DNA of 43,724 nt from JACVRM01 sp046262315 (GTDB lineage Bacteria > Actinomycetota > Thermoleophilia > Gaiellales > Gaiellaceae): the NCBI GenBank assembly GCA_046262315.1, contig JBHEMZ010000056.1:1-43724 (forward strand). The letters run 5' to 3'. Shown in pieces: positions 33,170-41,166 of the stretch. Positions within the stretch are counted from its first letter, which is position 1, and each line of letters begins with the position of its first letter. The notes beneath the pieces were generated by a model. That model had not been told where the DNA came from. It did no database searches and saw nothing but the letters and a program-made list of their open reading frames with translations. The translations under genes were made by a program, and so were the position numbers.

Positions 33170-33564
33170 GCGCTCCCCGGCTGCCTGCCGGCACGGCGAT
33201 GGGTGCAGTGCATCTGACCGTCGCCGATTTGGAGCGCTCGCTGGACTACTACCGCCGGGCGATCGGCCTGGACGTGCTCGAGAGCGGCCCGGGCCGTGCG
33301 TCTCTGGGCGCGGGCGGCCGCGAGCTACTCGTCATCGTCGAGGTTCCCGGCGCGGGGCCGGCCGACGGGTACACGGGCCTCTTCCACTTCGCGCTGCTCG
33401 TCCCGTCGCGCGCGGATCTCGCCCGCTGGCTCGCCCATGCCTCCCGCGACCGCGTCGCGCTGACTGGGCTCTCGGACCATGACGTGAGCGAGGCGCTGTA
33501 CCTGCGCGACCCGGACGGCTACGAAGCAAAGTCGAGTTCTACGCGCGGCGCCTACGCGCTCTAG
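33166..33564 (+). CDS. VOC/glyoxalase-family protein with altered C-terminus
   Basis: This 132-residue vicinal-oxygen-chelate protein has the two beta-alpha-beta units: VHLTVADLERSLDYYRRAIG and LFHFALLVPSRADLARWL, then VSEALYLRDPDGYE. Normally the last strand carries the metal Glu as DPDGxxxEfY. Here the reading goes to AKSSSTRGAYAL and stops, while the next frame gives KVEFYARRR, just what the family expects. A single missing base near 33523 (GG read as G) would restore it. So the protein lacks its metal Glu as read. GTG 33166 overlaps the oxidoreductase stop. Its stop overlaps that of the converging gene in a CTAG. Confidence 0.65.
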   Translation: MSAPRLPAGTAMGAVHLTVADLERSLDYYRRAIGLDVLESGPGRASLGAGGRELLVIVEVPGAGPADGYTGLFHFALLVPSRADLARWLAHASRDRVALTGLSDHDVSEALYLRDPDGYEAKSSSTRGAYAL

Positions 33565-34361
33565 TCTGGCGCCGGGGCGACTCGCGGCGGGCCGAGGGCG
33601 ATCTCGTCTAATGCCGCCCAGACTTCGGCGGCACCAGGCCACGCCTCTTCGAGGAGGTCTGCGAACGGACGACCGCGCCGCGCGGCAACACGCTCGCATA
33701 GATCAGCGAACTGAAGGAGGAACGCGAGCATCCGCTTGGGCAGTGTCTCGAGCGGCGCGGGCGGCGTGTGTGAGCGGAACAGCGCGCCGTTGTGCGTGAC
33801 GGGTTCGCAGAGCGGCCGGCAAACGTCGGCGCCGTATCGCTGCCACGCGAACCGGGCCGACGCGGCGTTCGCGTCAATTTCGATCGGCGCCAAGTTGTAG
33901 AGACTCCGCCGCCAGGGAGTTGGTCGACGCGTTCGGCGAGCACCGCCAGGATCAGGTCGTTGAGGTTGAACAGCGGCTTGCCGCACGCGTCCCATTGCCG
34001 TGCATGCTCGAGTTCGTGCCTCAACTTCGCTCCGAGCACAGGCGCGGGTGAGTCGATCCAAACCGCGATCCGGTGGCGGTCGAGGCGGTCGTTAGCGTGC
34101 GCGAGATGACCGCCGAGTTCGTCGGGGAAATCGGCGTCGTAGTAGATGCGCTGCCCCGGCGTGAAGTAGTAGGCGCGGTTCCCGTTACCCGACTCTTCGC
34201 CAGGGAACGGGTAGAGGTGGATGCCGCGCGCTGCATCTCCGGCATCGGCTAGCAGCAGCCCATTCCTCTTCCAGCACGCGAATGCGCTCGGGGTCGATCA
34301 CAGTTGGATCGTCGCAGACCGTCCGCACACGATCCTCGCGCCAATGAGCTTCGTTGATCAT
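33561..34361 (-). pseudogene. Zincin-like protein with HExxH motif, two frameshifts
   Basis: Minus-strand pieces in three readings join into one protein of about 260 residues. From ATG 34361 it has INEAHWREDRVRTVCDDP and VIDPERIRVLEEEWAA. After an indel near 34250 (CTGCTGCT) come GIHLYPFPGEESGNGNRAYY, GHLAHANDRLDRHRIAVWID and LGAKLRHELEHARQWDACG. After another indel near 33910 come SLYNLAPIEIDANAASARFA and the end LDEIALGPPRVAPAPD. HELEH in a helix, followed by a conserved Glu/Asp helix, is a typical zinc-metallopeptidase site. The family was not recognised. It is divergent from mod and probably entered with or before the restriction cassette. Confidence 0.5.
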
Positions 34362-34419
34362 CGCCGGTACGGTCGCCCCGCACGTGGCCTCCCACCGCGC
34401 GCTTTACGATCCGGCATAC

Positions 34420-36159
34420 ATGGGACAACAGGGCAGGGAGGGGCCTGATGGCCAGGGGCAGGTCCGTGGGCGCTACCACGGCAAGCTTGAGCTGACCTGG
34501 ACCAACAAGGATCAGTCGCTCCTTGCGCATGAGGACGGGGGCTATGAGTGGCTGCCACCAGCCGACTACCGCGTAGCCGAGGTCCGGCTGCTGCGCGACG
34601 CCACGAGCGTAGGCGACACCCGCGCCGAGTCGGCCCGCGCAAAGGACAACCTGCTCATTCGAGGCGACGCGCTCCACGCGCTGACGAGCCTGCTGGAAAT
34701 CCCCGAGTTCGCCCGCGAGTACGCCGGCAAGGTGAAACTGATCTACCTCGATCCACCGTTCAACACGCAGCAGGCGTTCGAGCACTACGACGACGCGCTC
34801 GAGCATTCGGTCTGGCTGACGATGATGCGCGACCGGCTGGAGGAGGTACGCGACCTACTCGCGCCCGACGGCTCGGTGTGGGTCCATTGCGATGATTCAG
34901 AACAACACCGCCTCCGCTGCGTGCTCGATGAGGTCTTCGGTCGGGACAAGTGGGTGGCAACGGTGCTCTGGCAAAAGAGGTACTCGCGTGACAACCGACC
35001 CGCGATCGGGACCGTGCATGACTACATCCACGTCTATGCGTCTGATCCCGATCGCTGGAAGCAGATTCGCAATCGCTTACCGCGTGATGCCAAGACCGCG
35101 AAGCAATATCGAAACACGAACAATGATCCGAAGGGCCCGTGGCGTCCCATCCCTCTCGACGCTCAGGGCTTTCGAAAGAACCAGATGTACGACATCGTTG
35201 CGCCGAGCGGGAAGGTGCATCGACCGCCCAAGGGTCGCTGCTGGGGGATGCTTGAGCCCGCGTTCCTGGATCTCGCCGAGCAAGGCCGAATCTACTGGGG
35301 CAAACACGGGAACTCGCGCCCCGGCGTAATCAAGTACCTCAGCGAGACCGAGGGACTAGTGCCTTGGACGTGGTGGCCACACGATGAAGTCGGCCACAAC
35401 GATGAAGCGAAGAAGGAAATCCTCGCGCTGTTTCCTGACATCGAGCCTTTCAACACGCCGAAGCCCGAGCGGTTGATGGAGCGGATCATTCTCCTGGCGA
35501 CCAACTCCGGCGAGGTCGTCCTGGATTGCTTCGTCGGTTCTGGGGCGACTGCTGCTGTCGCACACAAGCTGGGCCGACGGTGGGTCGGAGTCGAGTGGAG
35601 CCGAGACACGCTTGAACGATTCACCGTTCCGCGCCTGACGAAAGTTGTTGCTGGCAAGGACATGGGCGGGATCACCGAGAGCGTCGAGTGGGAGGGCGGC
35701 GGTGGCTTTCGCGTCCTCGATGTCGCGCCCTCGATGTTCACGGAGGACGACGGCCTGGTCGTGCTCGCTGATTGGGCGGTTCGGGGCGAGCTTGGGGAGG
35801 CGACCGCTGCGCAGCTCGGCTACGACTTTGATCCGACGCCGCCGTTTGTCGGTCGCAACGGGCGCACCCGCCTCGCCGTCATTGACGGCCTCGTGAATCC
35901 CGATGTCGCGCGGCTACTTGTAGATGCACTCGCAGACGATGAAAGGCTTGTCCTCTGTGGGACGGCTGTTGATCCGGCGACGCGCGACGTTCTTCGTGAG
36001 CTTCGGCCGGGTTCAACCGTCCGGAAGATTCCGGCGTCGATCCTGACTGAGTACCAACTTGGACAACGTTGGCGACCGTCCATGTCCGAGGTTGAGCCCG
36101 CTTCGGCCGACGGCACTCCCAACGGGAAGCCAGGTCAGGTCGAGGTCGTTACGCCTTGA
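34420..36159 (+). CDS. mod: Type III restriction-modification DNA methyltransferase (Mod)
   Basis: This 579-residue beta-class amino-methyltransferase has the catalytic motif IV DPPF (111-114) before the AdoMet motif DCFVGSGAT (about 369-377), the order found in Type III Mod subunits. A central variable region (about 150-300) is the likely target-recognition part. It opens with GRYHGKLELTWTNKDQSLLA and PPADYRVAEVRLL, as in related Mod proteins. It would methylate adenine in a short asymmetric site and is needed for the nuclease to act. ATG 34420 is preferred over ATG 34354; neither has a clear ribosome site. It overlaps res by 4 bases. The DNA is less GC-rich than the flanks, a sign of transfer. 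Confidence 0.85.
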   Translation: MGQQGREGPDGQGQVRGRYHGKLELTWTNKDQSLLAHEDGGYEWLPPADYRVAEVRLLRDATSVGDTRAESARAKDNLLIRGDALHALTSLLEIPEFAREYAGKVKLIYLDPPFNTQQAFEHYDDALEHSVWLTMMRDRLEEVRDLLAPDGSVWVHCDDSEQHRLRCVLDEVFGRDKWVATVLWQKRYSRDNRPAIGTVHDYIHVYASDPDRWKQIRNRLPRDAKTAKQYRNTNNDPKGPWRPIPLDAQGFRKNQMYDIVAPSGKVHRPPKGRCWGMLEPAFLDLAEQGRIYWGKHGNSRPGVIKYLSETEGLVPWTWWPHDEVGHNDEAKKEILALFPDIEPFNTPKPERLMERIILLATNSGEVVLDCFVGSGATAAVAHKLGRRWVGVEWSRDTLERFTVPRLTKVVAGKDMGGITESVEWEGGGGFRVLDVAPSMFTEDDGLVVLADWAVRGELGEATAAQLGYDFDPTPPFVGRNGRTRLAVIDGLVNPDVARLLVDALADDERLVLCGTAVDPATRDVLRELRPGSTVRKIPASILTEYQLGQRWRPSMSEVEPASADGTPNGKPGQVEVVTP

Positions 36160-38654
36160 GCACGGACGCTCTGCTAAGCGATGACAGCTCGACTGACGAG
36201 CTAATCCGCCAGGACATTGTTGAGGCGATCGCCTCCAATCTCGACCTGCGCAAGCCAAACAAGGAGGCGTTGGAAAGCATCGCCGCCGCCGTCGCCAACC
36301 ACTACGAGGTCGAGAAGCGCAGCGAGCTATTTGAGGGCGTTGTTGATGTTGCTACTGGCGTAGGGAAGACGTACGTAGCAGCGGCAGCCCTCGAATATTT
36401 CGCCGCGCTAGGCTCGCATAACTTCGCCATCATCGCGCCGGGCCGCACGATCCTGAACAAGACGGTCGCCAACTTCACGCCCGGTCACCGCAAGAGCGTC
36501 AAGGGCATGGAGGTGAAGCCGGTCGTCATCACGTCGGAGAACTTCGACTCAGCGGCCAAGGGTGCCGTGATGGATGACCCGGATCAGGTCAAGCTGTTCA
36601 TCTTCACCGTCCAGTCGCTGATCAAGCCCACCACCGACACCGGCCGCAAGACGCGCGAGTTCCGCGAGGGCCTGGGCAAAGCGTTCTATGAGCACCTGCA
36701 AACCCTCGACGACCTGATCGTCTTCGCAGACGAGCACCACATCTACTACGGGCCGTCGTTCTCCGACGCCATCCGCGCGCTCGCGCCTTATGCCCTGATC
36801 GGGCTAACGGCGACGCCGCATAGGCGCACGCCCGAGGAGCAGATCATCTACCGCTATCCCGTCGCGGCAGCGATAGCGGACAAGTTGGTGAAGACGCCGG
36901 TGGTAGTTGGCCGCAAGGACGATCGCTCCGACATCGCCACCAGGCTCAACGACGGCATCGCTCTCCTTGAAGCCAAGCGGGCGACTGTCGAGAGCTACGT
37001 CAAGACGCGCAAGGCCAACGGCGAAGAGGTCGAGACCGTCAATCCGGTCATGCTCGTTATCACGCCGAACATCGAAGACGCGAAAGAGATTGCCCGACTG
37101 CTGCGAGAGTCATCGTTCGCCGGGGGCAGATACGCCGACAGCGTGCTTGAGGTCCATTCCAAGGAGACCGGCGACAAGCACGAAAAGATGCTGGCCGATC
37201 TTGAGAACGTCGAGGACCCGAATAGCCGCGTTCGCGTCATCGTCTCGGTCGGGATGCTCAAAGAGGGCTGGGACGTGAAGAACGTCTATGTCATCGCGTC
37301 ATTGCGTCCCTCGATCTCGGACATCCTCACCGAGCAGACGCTGGGGCGCGGCATGCGCCTTCCCTTCGGCGCCTACACCGACATTGAGATGTTGGACACG
37401 CTGGAAGTGCTCGCGCACGCAAAATACGAACAGCTCCTGAAGAAGACCGGCGTTCTCAATCAGGGGTTCATCGACCATCGAACCTACGCAGTGCTCCGCC
37501 GCAACATGAGCGGCGAGCTGACGGCGACACTCGAGAGTACTCCGGTCGAAACGCCAATCGTGATCTCTGAGGATGGAGCCATAGATGCCGATGCGCCCGG
37601 TCCGACTCTCACAAGCGTCGAGGATCGGACCGTCGAGGCGCAGGACGAGGCCGAGAAGATGCAACTCGAGCTGCTGCCTGACGCGAAATATCCGACTGTC
37701 AAGCTGCCGCACTTCGCAATCGGCAACGTCGAAAGCAGCTTCTCATTGGCCGACCTGACCGAACTTGACGCCTTCCGCAAACTCGGTGAGCGGTTCGCTT
37801 CCGATCCAGGCCGCGAGCTGCGACGCGAGCGATTGAGCGCGACGGTCGTAACCGGCCCGGATGGTTTGCTGACGACGAAACTCGTCACGGGTCAGGCGGT
37901 CGATCGCATCGAGCCCTCGCTACTTCCTGTCTCGCTAGACGAGTCTCGCAAGGAACTGCTGCGGCGGATCTTCGCGGCCGAGATCGTCGTCCAGCGACCG
38001 AAGGAACGGAACGCCGCCAAACCGATCATCGAAGCGTTCGTCGAAGGGCTTGGCGATAACGCTGAACTAGTGCTTGGCGGCTACTTGGACCGCGCTGCCG
38101 CCAGCCTGCTTCGGAAGATCGTCGAGCAGCAGCGCAACACGGACAGCAAGCCCCGGTACGACAAGATCGTCGGCTTCATTCCCTTCGGTCCCGTGCGCCA
38201 AGGCCGCGCTGAGACGAGCAGTGACCGTACGGGGAAGTTCAAGAAAGGCGTGGGCTACGAAGGTTGGAAGAAGTCGCTCTACGCACAGGTGTGGTTCGAC
38301 TCCGATACCGAGCGGGCCGTGGCGACCATCCTCGATGACTCCGACGAGATCGAATACTGGGCGCGCCTGCACCAGAACGACCTTTCGATCACTTGGGAAG
38401 GCGGGTCATACAACCCTGACTTCATCGCCGTCGAGAAAGACGGCACTCACTGGGTCGTCGAGCCGAAGATGGAAAAGGAGATGGCGAGCGCGTCCGTGAA
38501 GGGCAAGAAAGAGGCAGCTCGGCGTTGGGCCAGCCACGTCAGCAGCGACGAGAAGGCCGAGAGCAAGTGGCAGTACCTGCTGTTGTCCGAGAGCGACATC
38601 AAGGCTGCCAAGGGCTCGTGGCCCGCACTGAAGAAGATGGGCGCCGGAAACTGA
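36156..38654 (+). CDS. res: Type III restriction endonuclease subunit (Res)
   Basis: This 832-residue SF2 translocase-nuclease starts at TTG 36156 in a TTGA overlap with the mod stop. Helicase motifs are Walker A TGVGKT (67-72), DEHH (192-195), LTATPHR (217-223), IVSVGMLKEGWDVKN and QTLGRGMRLPFG. The C-terminus has the PD-ExK nuclease pattern NPDF (753-756) followed by EPK (769-771). With Mod it forms the Type III complex that cuts DNA with unmodified sites in opposing orientation after ATP-driven sliding. Coupled translation keeps the subunits together. No defect is seen, so the system looks intact. Lower GC than neighbours. Confidence 0.88.
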   Translation: MSTDALLSDDSSTDELIRQDIVEAIASNLDLRKPNKEALESIAAAVANHYEVEKRSELFEGVVDVATGVGKTYVAAAALEYFAALGSHNFAIIAPGRTILNKTVANFTPGHRKSVKGMEVKPVVITSENFDSAAKGAVMDDPDQVKLFIFTVQSLIKPTTDTGRKTREFREGLGKAFYEHLQTLDDLIVFADEHHIYYGPSFSDAIRALAPYALIGLTATPHRRTPEEQIIYRYPVAAAIADKLVKTPVVVGRKDDRSDIATRLNDGIALLEAKRATVESYVKTRKANGEEVETVNPVMLVITPNIEDAKEIARLLRESSFAGGRYADSVLEVHSKETGDKHEKMLADLENVEDPNSRVRVIVSVGMLKEGWDVKNVYVIASLRPSISDILTEQTLGRGMRLPFGAYTDIEMLDTLEVLAHAKYEQLLKKTGVLNQGFIDHRTYAVLRRNMSGELTATLESTPVETPIVISEDGAIDADAPGPTLTSVEDRTVEAQDEAEKMQLELLPDAKYPTVKLPHFAIGNVESSFSLADLTELDAFRKLGERFASDPGRELRRERLSATVVTGPDGLLTTKLVTGQAVDRIEPSLLPVSLDESRKELLRRIFAAEIVVQRPKERNAAKPIIEAFVEGLGDNAELVLGGYLDRAAASLLRKIVEQQRNTDSKPRYDKIVGFIPFGPVRQGRAETSSDRTGKFKKGVGYEGWKKSLYAQVWFDSDTERAVATILDDSDEIEYWARLHQNDLSITWEGGSYNPDFIAVEKDGTHWVVEPKMEKEMASASVKGKKEAARRWASHVSSDEKAESKWQYLLLSESDIKAAKGSWPALKKMGAGN

Positions 38655-38909
38655 CGTGAACTCGGGCGTCACGACCTAACGAGCCATCTAGGCGCCGCGC
38701 TTTTCCGGCGCTAATGTCGTCGCGCCGGGGGCGGGGAAACGTCGGAGGCGCCCCGTTCGCTCGCCCCCAAACCCGGCCGTTATCGAGCCCCACGGCCACC
38801 AGTGCTTCCGCTCGGGCCACGCGTCCGGTGGCGCTGAGGCGCCGCTGGAGCTACCGCTGCCTAGCCAGAGATCGCGCTATGTCAGGTCGTCTCCCTACCG
38901 TTTCAGGCG
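38655..38909 (+). other. 255-base gap with repeat copy 2 and a hairpin
   Basis: No gene is supported. CGTCACGACCTAACG (38667-38681) repeats the element at 3732. GCGCCG and CGGCGC (38692-38697 and 38706-38711) form a 6-bp stem around CGCTTTTC. This may end the mod-res transcript, as a new unit starts at 38910. I found no clear promoter for that unit. Confidence 0.4.
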
Positions 38910-39308
38910 ATGGTCAGCCTGACTCCGCAACAGCGCGAAGAGATCTGGAAGCAGTTTGTCGAAGAGCACGCCAAGGCCCAAGAGGCATTCGATTCGTCGG
39001 TGCTGAAGCTCGGAGCCGGCGGCGTGGCGGTCACGGTCTCGCTGGCGACTGCTCTCAAGACGCTCGGGTGGAGCGGCGGCACCGCCGCCGTCCTTTTCCT
39101 CGTCTGTCTCGGCGCCGCCGTTCTCTCCTATGTCTTTGTTCAGCTCGACATGCGCGCTCGGCTCGACGCCCTCCGCGCCAACACCGATTACGAAGGCACT
39201 GAGCGCACGCACTGGACGACGGCGACGTGGGTATGCAACGTCGCGGCTGGCGTCCTGCTGCTCGCCGGAGCCACTTTCCTTGCCATCTTCATTGCTACGT
39301 CTGTCTGA
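38910..39308 (+). CDS. Small membrane protein, first gene of an unrecognised cassette
   Basis: This 132-residue protein has a charged N-terminal helix (LTPQQREEIWKQFVEEHAKA), three hydrophobic segments at about 34-52, 55-78 and 108-130 (GVAVTVSLATAL, TAAVLFLVCLGAAVLSYVFV, WVCNVAAGVLLLAGATFLAI), and a soluble loop between spans 2 and 3 with RARLDALRANTDYEGTERTH. I do not recognise the family by name. The layout resembles small accessory membrane proteins that are often followed by a short acidic, Pro-ending peptide, as here. GTG or ATG starts nearby are possible; ATG 38910 fits the helix. Likely co-transcribed with the next two genes. Confidence 0.6.
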   Translation: MVSLTPQQREEIWKQFVEEHAKAQEAFDSSVLKLGAGGVAVTVSLATALKTLGWSGGTAAVLFLVCLGAAVLSYVFVQLDMRARLDALRANTDYEGTERTHWTTATWVCNVAAGVLLLAGATFLAIFIATSV

Positions 39309-39319
39309 GAGGAGGTGAG

Positions 39320-39451
39320 ATGAGCGACAAGGAGCCAAACGAGCAGCAGCAGCCGAAGGAGGGTGAACAGGACAGCGACGAGAGAGAAGAGCGCGGCGGG
39401 ACGGTGATCGTCAATATCCCGCCGCCGGTAGAGGAGAAGAAGGAAGACTGA
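39320..39451 (+). CDS. 43-residue acidic peptide of the cassette
   Basis: ATG 39320 has an excellent AGGAGGTGAG directly before it, 11 bases after the membrane-protein stop. The peptide is highly charged (many Glu, Asp, Lys, Gln) in its first 26 residues and ends in a short hydrophobic, Pro-containing strand, GGTVIVNIPPPVEEKKED. No membrane span and no known domain. The strong ribosome site and tight spacing argue that it is made. It could be a partner or modulator of the membrane protein; this is an inference from order only. Confidence 0.6.
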   Translation: MSDKEPNEQQQPKEGEQDSDEREERGGTVIVNIPPPVEEKKED

Positions 39452-39465
39452 GAGGCGTGCGCGAC

Positions 39466-40218
39466 ATGCCCGACCCGCGCATCGCCAGCGCCACCGTCAC
39501 CGGCGGTCCCGCTGACCTGATCGGCCACGATCTCGTCATCGTCGACGAGTTCCGCTACCGAGGCGAGGTTGTCCATATCCCGCGCCCGCTCGCCGGCGTG
39601 CCGGAGTTCGTCGCCGTCGCGGAAGCTGAGGTCAAAGGCGACGAGCTCCGCGAGCAGATGCTGAGTACCTTGGTGGATCAACCCCCGGCGAAGTGGCAGC
39701 CCGACACGACGCTCGTAGTCGAGATGCGCGCGGCAGCAGAGTCGGCCGTCATCACTGCCGTCGTTGGGCTCGAAGCGTTCTCAAACCATCACGTCCTCCG
39801 CTTGGCCGACCCTAAGACCGGCAAGCTGCTCCTCGCAGACGAGCAGATGACGGCGGCTGCGATCCGCGAGCTGCCCCTAGACGAGCGTTACAAGCGCACG
39901 CTGCCGGCCCTGCTCGGCGTCTCGAACCCAGCCGGTAAGCAGTGGTGGCAGGTGCTCAGGCGTGTGCAGGGGCTCGCCGCGCTGACCCGTCACGCGATTC
40001 ATGAGCCGGTCGAGCGACGAGGGCTGTCAGGAGAGCGGTCGCTGGCCGAGCGTTACTACCTCGGGGAATACCAAGGCGTGACCCGAATGATGTTCTCGGT
40101 CTTCGAGCACTTCGCGCCAAACTGGATTTCCGACGAGCGGCTGCGCCGGCTCGGAGACGGCAGCGGTTCAATTAAACAGGCGCTTGAGGCGCTCGCCCAG
40201 GAAAGAACTAATCGCTGA
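39466..40218 (+). CDS. 250-residue soluble protein of unknown family, third gene of the cassette
   Basis: The N-terminal half (about 1-75) is beta-rich (DLVIVDEFRYRGEVVHIPR). The second half is helical, with AAESAVITAVVGLEAFSNHH, an Arg-Trp-rich helix KQWWQVLRRVQGLAALTRHA followed by IHEP, and YYLGEYQGVTRMMFSVFEHF. The LTRHAIHEP stretch at a helix end resembles, but does not match, the RNxxxH motif of HEPN RNases. I regard a HEPN-like fold as possible, not shown. ATG 39466 is used; GTG 39457 is three codons earlier but too close to the GAGAGG. Its end overlaps the converging Mrr-type gene by 11 bases. It probably shares a transcript with the two genes before it. Confidence 0.6.
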   Translation: MPDPRIASATVTGGPADLIGHDLVIVDEFRYRGEVVHIPRPLAGVPEFVAVAEAEVKGDELREQMLSTLVDQPPAKWQPDTTLVVEMRAAAESAVITAVVGLEAFSNHHVLRLADPKTGKLLLADEQMTAAAIRELPLDERYKRTLPALLGVSNPAGKQWWQVLRRVQGLAALTRHAIHEPVERRGLSGERSLAERYYLGEYQGVTRMMFSVFEHFAPNWISDERLRRLGDGSGSIKQALEALAQERTNR

Positions 40219-40888
40219 CGCGCTGATGCGTGAAGCAATAGATGCGACCACTGAATCGATGCCGTCGCGCGAGGCAGTAGTCGCGGACCTTGTTTGACAC
40301 CTCGACGCCGCAGCTCGCACAGCGCGAGATACCCGCCAGCGTCAGAGCCACGTCTGACGGTGCGGCTTCAGCCGCTTCGTTGCCGACCACGAGCAGCTTC
40401 GCCACCAGCACCTCCCGATCCCACAGCGTCACGTCGTTCGCTTGCGCCAGCGTCCGCGCCTGCCGAGTGAAGGGACGGTTGGCGACGACGAGCGACTCCG
40501 TGCAGCGATACATCCCCTTGGCCGCGACTGCTTCCTGCACCGCCTTGACGCCGACGACCTTGCTCCAACGTTTTGCCTGCACGGCGACACGCCGGCCGTT
40601 TTTGGTCACAACGAGATCGGCGCCGAAGTCGCCGCGTCGGCCGGTGTGCTCGACGCCGTAGCCGAGGCGACGAAAGAGCGTCGTAAGGAAGTGCTCAAAC
40701 GTCTCCCCGTCCATCCGATCTACGTCCGCGATTCCCGAGCGGCTAAGCCGGCGCATCTCATAGAGGTGCAGTCCGAGCTTGCCGGCGCCGACGAGGGCGA
40801 CCAGCACCCAGAGCGGCCAGAGCGTCACGAGCCCGTGGATCAATGTCCCGAAGGGGTCGGGACTCGAGAATTTCGCCGCAGCGACCAT
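40208..40888 (-). CDS. Membrane-anchored Mrr-type restriction endonuclease with zinc ribbon
   Basis: This 226-residue protein has a membrane segment (16-38, LIHGLVTLWPLWVLVALVGA), a linker, and an Mrr_cat nuclease domain at about 58-165. This has MDGETFEHFLTTLFRRLGYG, the catalytic GDFGAD (Asp91) and VAVQAKRW (QAK, 104-106), and KAVQEAVAAKGMY. A C-terminal zinc-ribbon-like part has Cys190, Cys193, Cys205, Cys218 and His221. Mrr-type enzymes cut modified or foreign DNA. The membrane anchor would place it at the site of DNA entry. It converges on the three-gene cassette and lies among defence genes. Confidence 0.8.
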   Translation of the reverse strand: MVAAAKFSSPDPFGTLIHGLVTLWPLWVLVALVGAGKLGLHLYEMRRLSRSGIADVDRMDGETFEHFLTTLFRRLGYGVEHTGRRGDFGADLVVTKNGRRVAVQAKRWSKVVGVKAVQEAVAAKGMYRCTESLVVANRPFTRQARTLAQANDVTLWDREVLVAKLLVVGNEAAEAAPSDVALTLAGISRCASCGVEVSNKVRDYCLARRHRFSGRIYCFTHQRVSD

Positions 40889-41166
40889 TATTCAGTTATC
40901 GGCGCTTCGGCCACGGCGTTCAAGAGCCGCGATTCATTTGTGGCCTCGACGACGCTCGGCGTCGATCTCTCGGCTCAGCCGAAGGAAACGGCACGTGGGC
41001 GTCGTCGAGTTAGCAGATCAGCGCGGCGTCGCGGCCCCCGCCTGAGCCAGGCCGCCGTTAGCTCGCCAGGCTGTTCGCCAACGAATGGCAAGTCGCCGGC
41101 GCGACGAACCCAGGCGATTGCGACCCATTCCTCGAACTACGGATTCGCGGCCGATAGCCTTTCCGC
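40889..41166. other. 278-base gap between divergent nuclease genes
   Basis: No gene is supported here. GTTAGC occurs twice (near 40999 and 41054) without an inverted partner, so an integron attC site is not supported. Part of it must contain the divergent promoters of the Mrr-type and HNH genes, but no convincing -35/-10 boxes were seen. Confidence 0.3.

Noticed and set aside
39950..40020. A true HEPN RNase active site in the cassette's third protein
   Set aside because: The stretch LTRHAIHEP has Arg-His in place of Arg-Asn and the spacing to the last His is one short of RNxxxH. It is kept only as a hint of the fold.
38655..41166. Integron cassette array with attC sites
   Set aside because: ACCTAAC and GTTAGC words occur, but no properly spaced pair of RYYYAAC and GTTRRRY with an inverted stem was found, and there is no integrase. 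Genes also lie on both strands.
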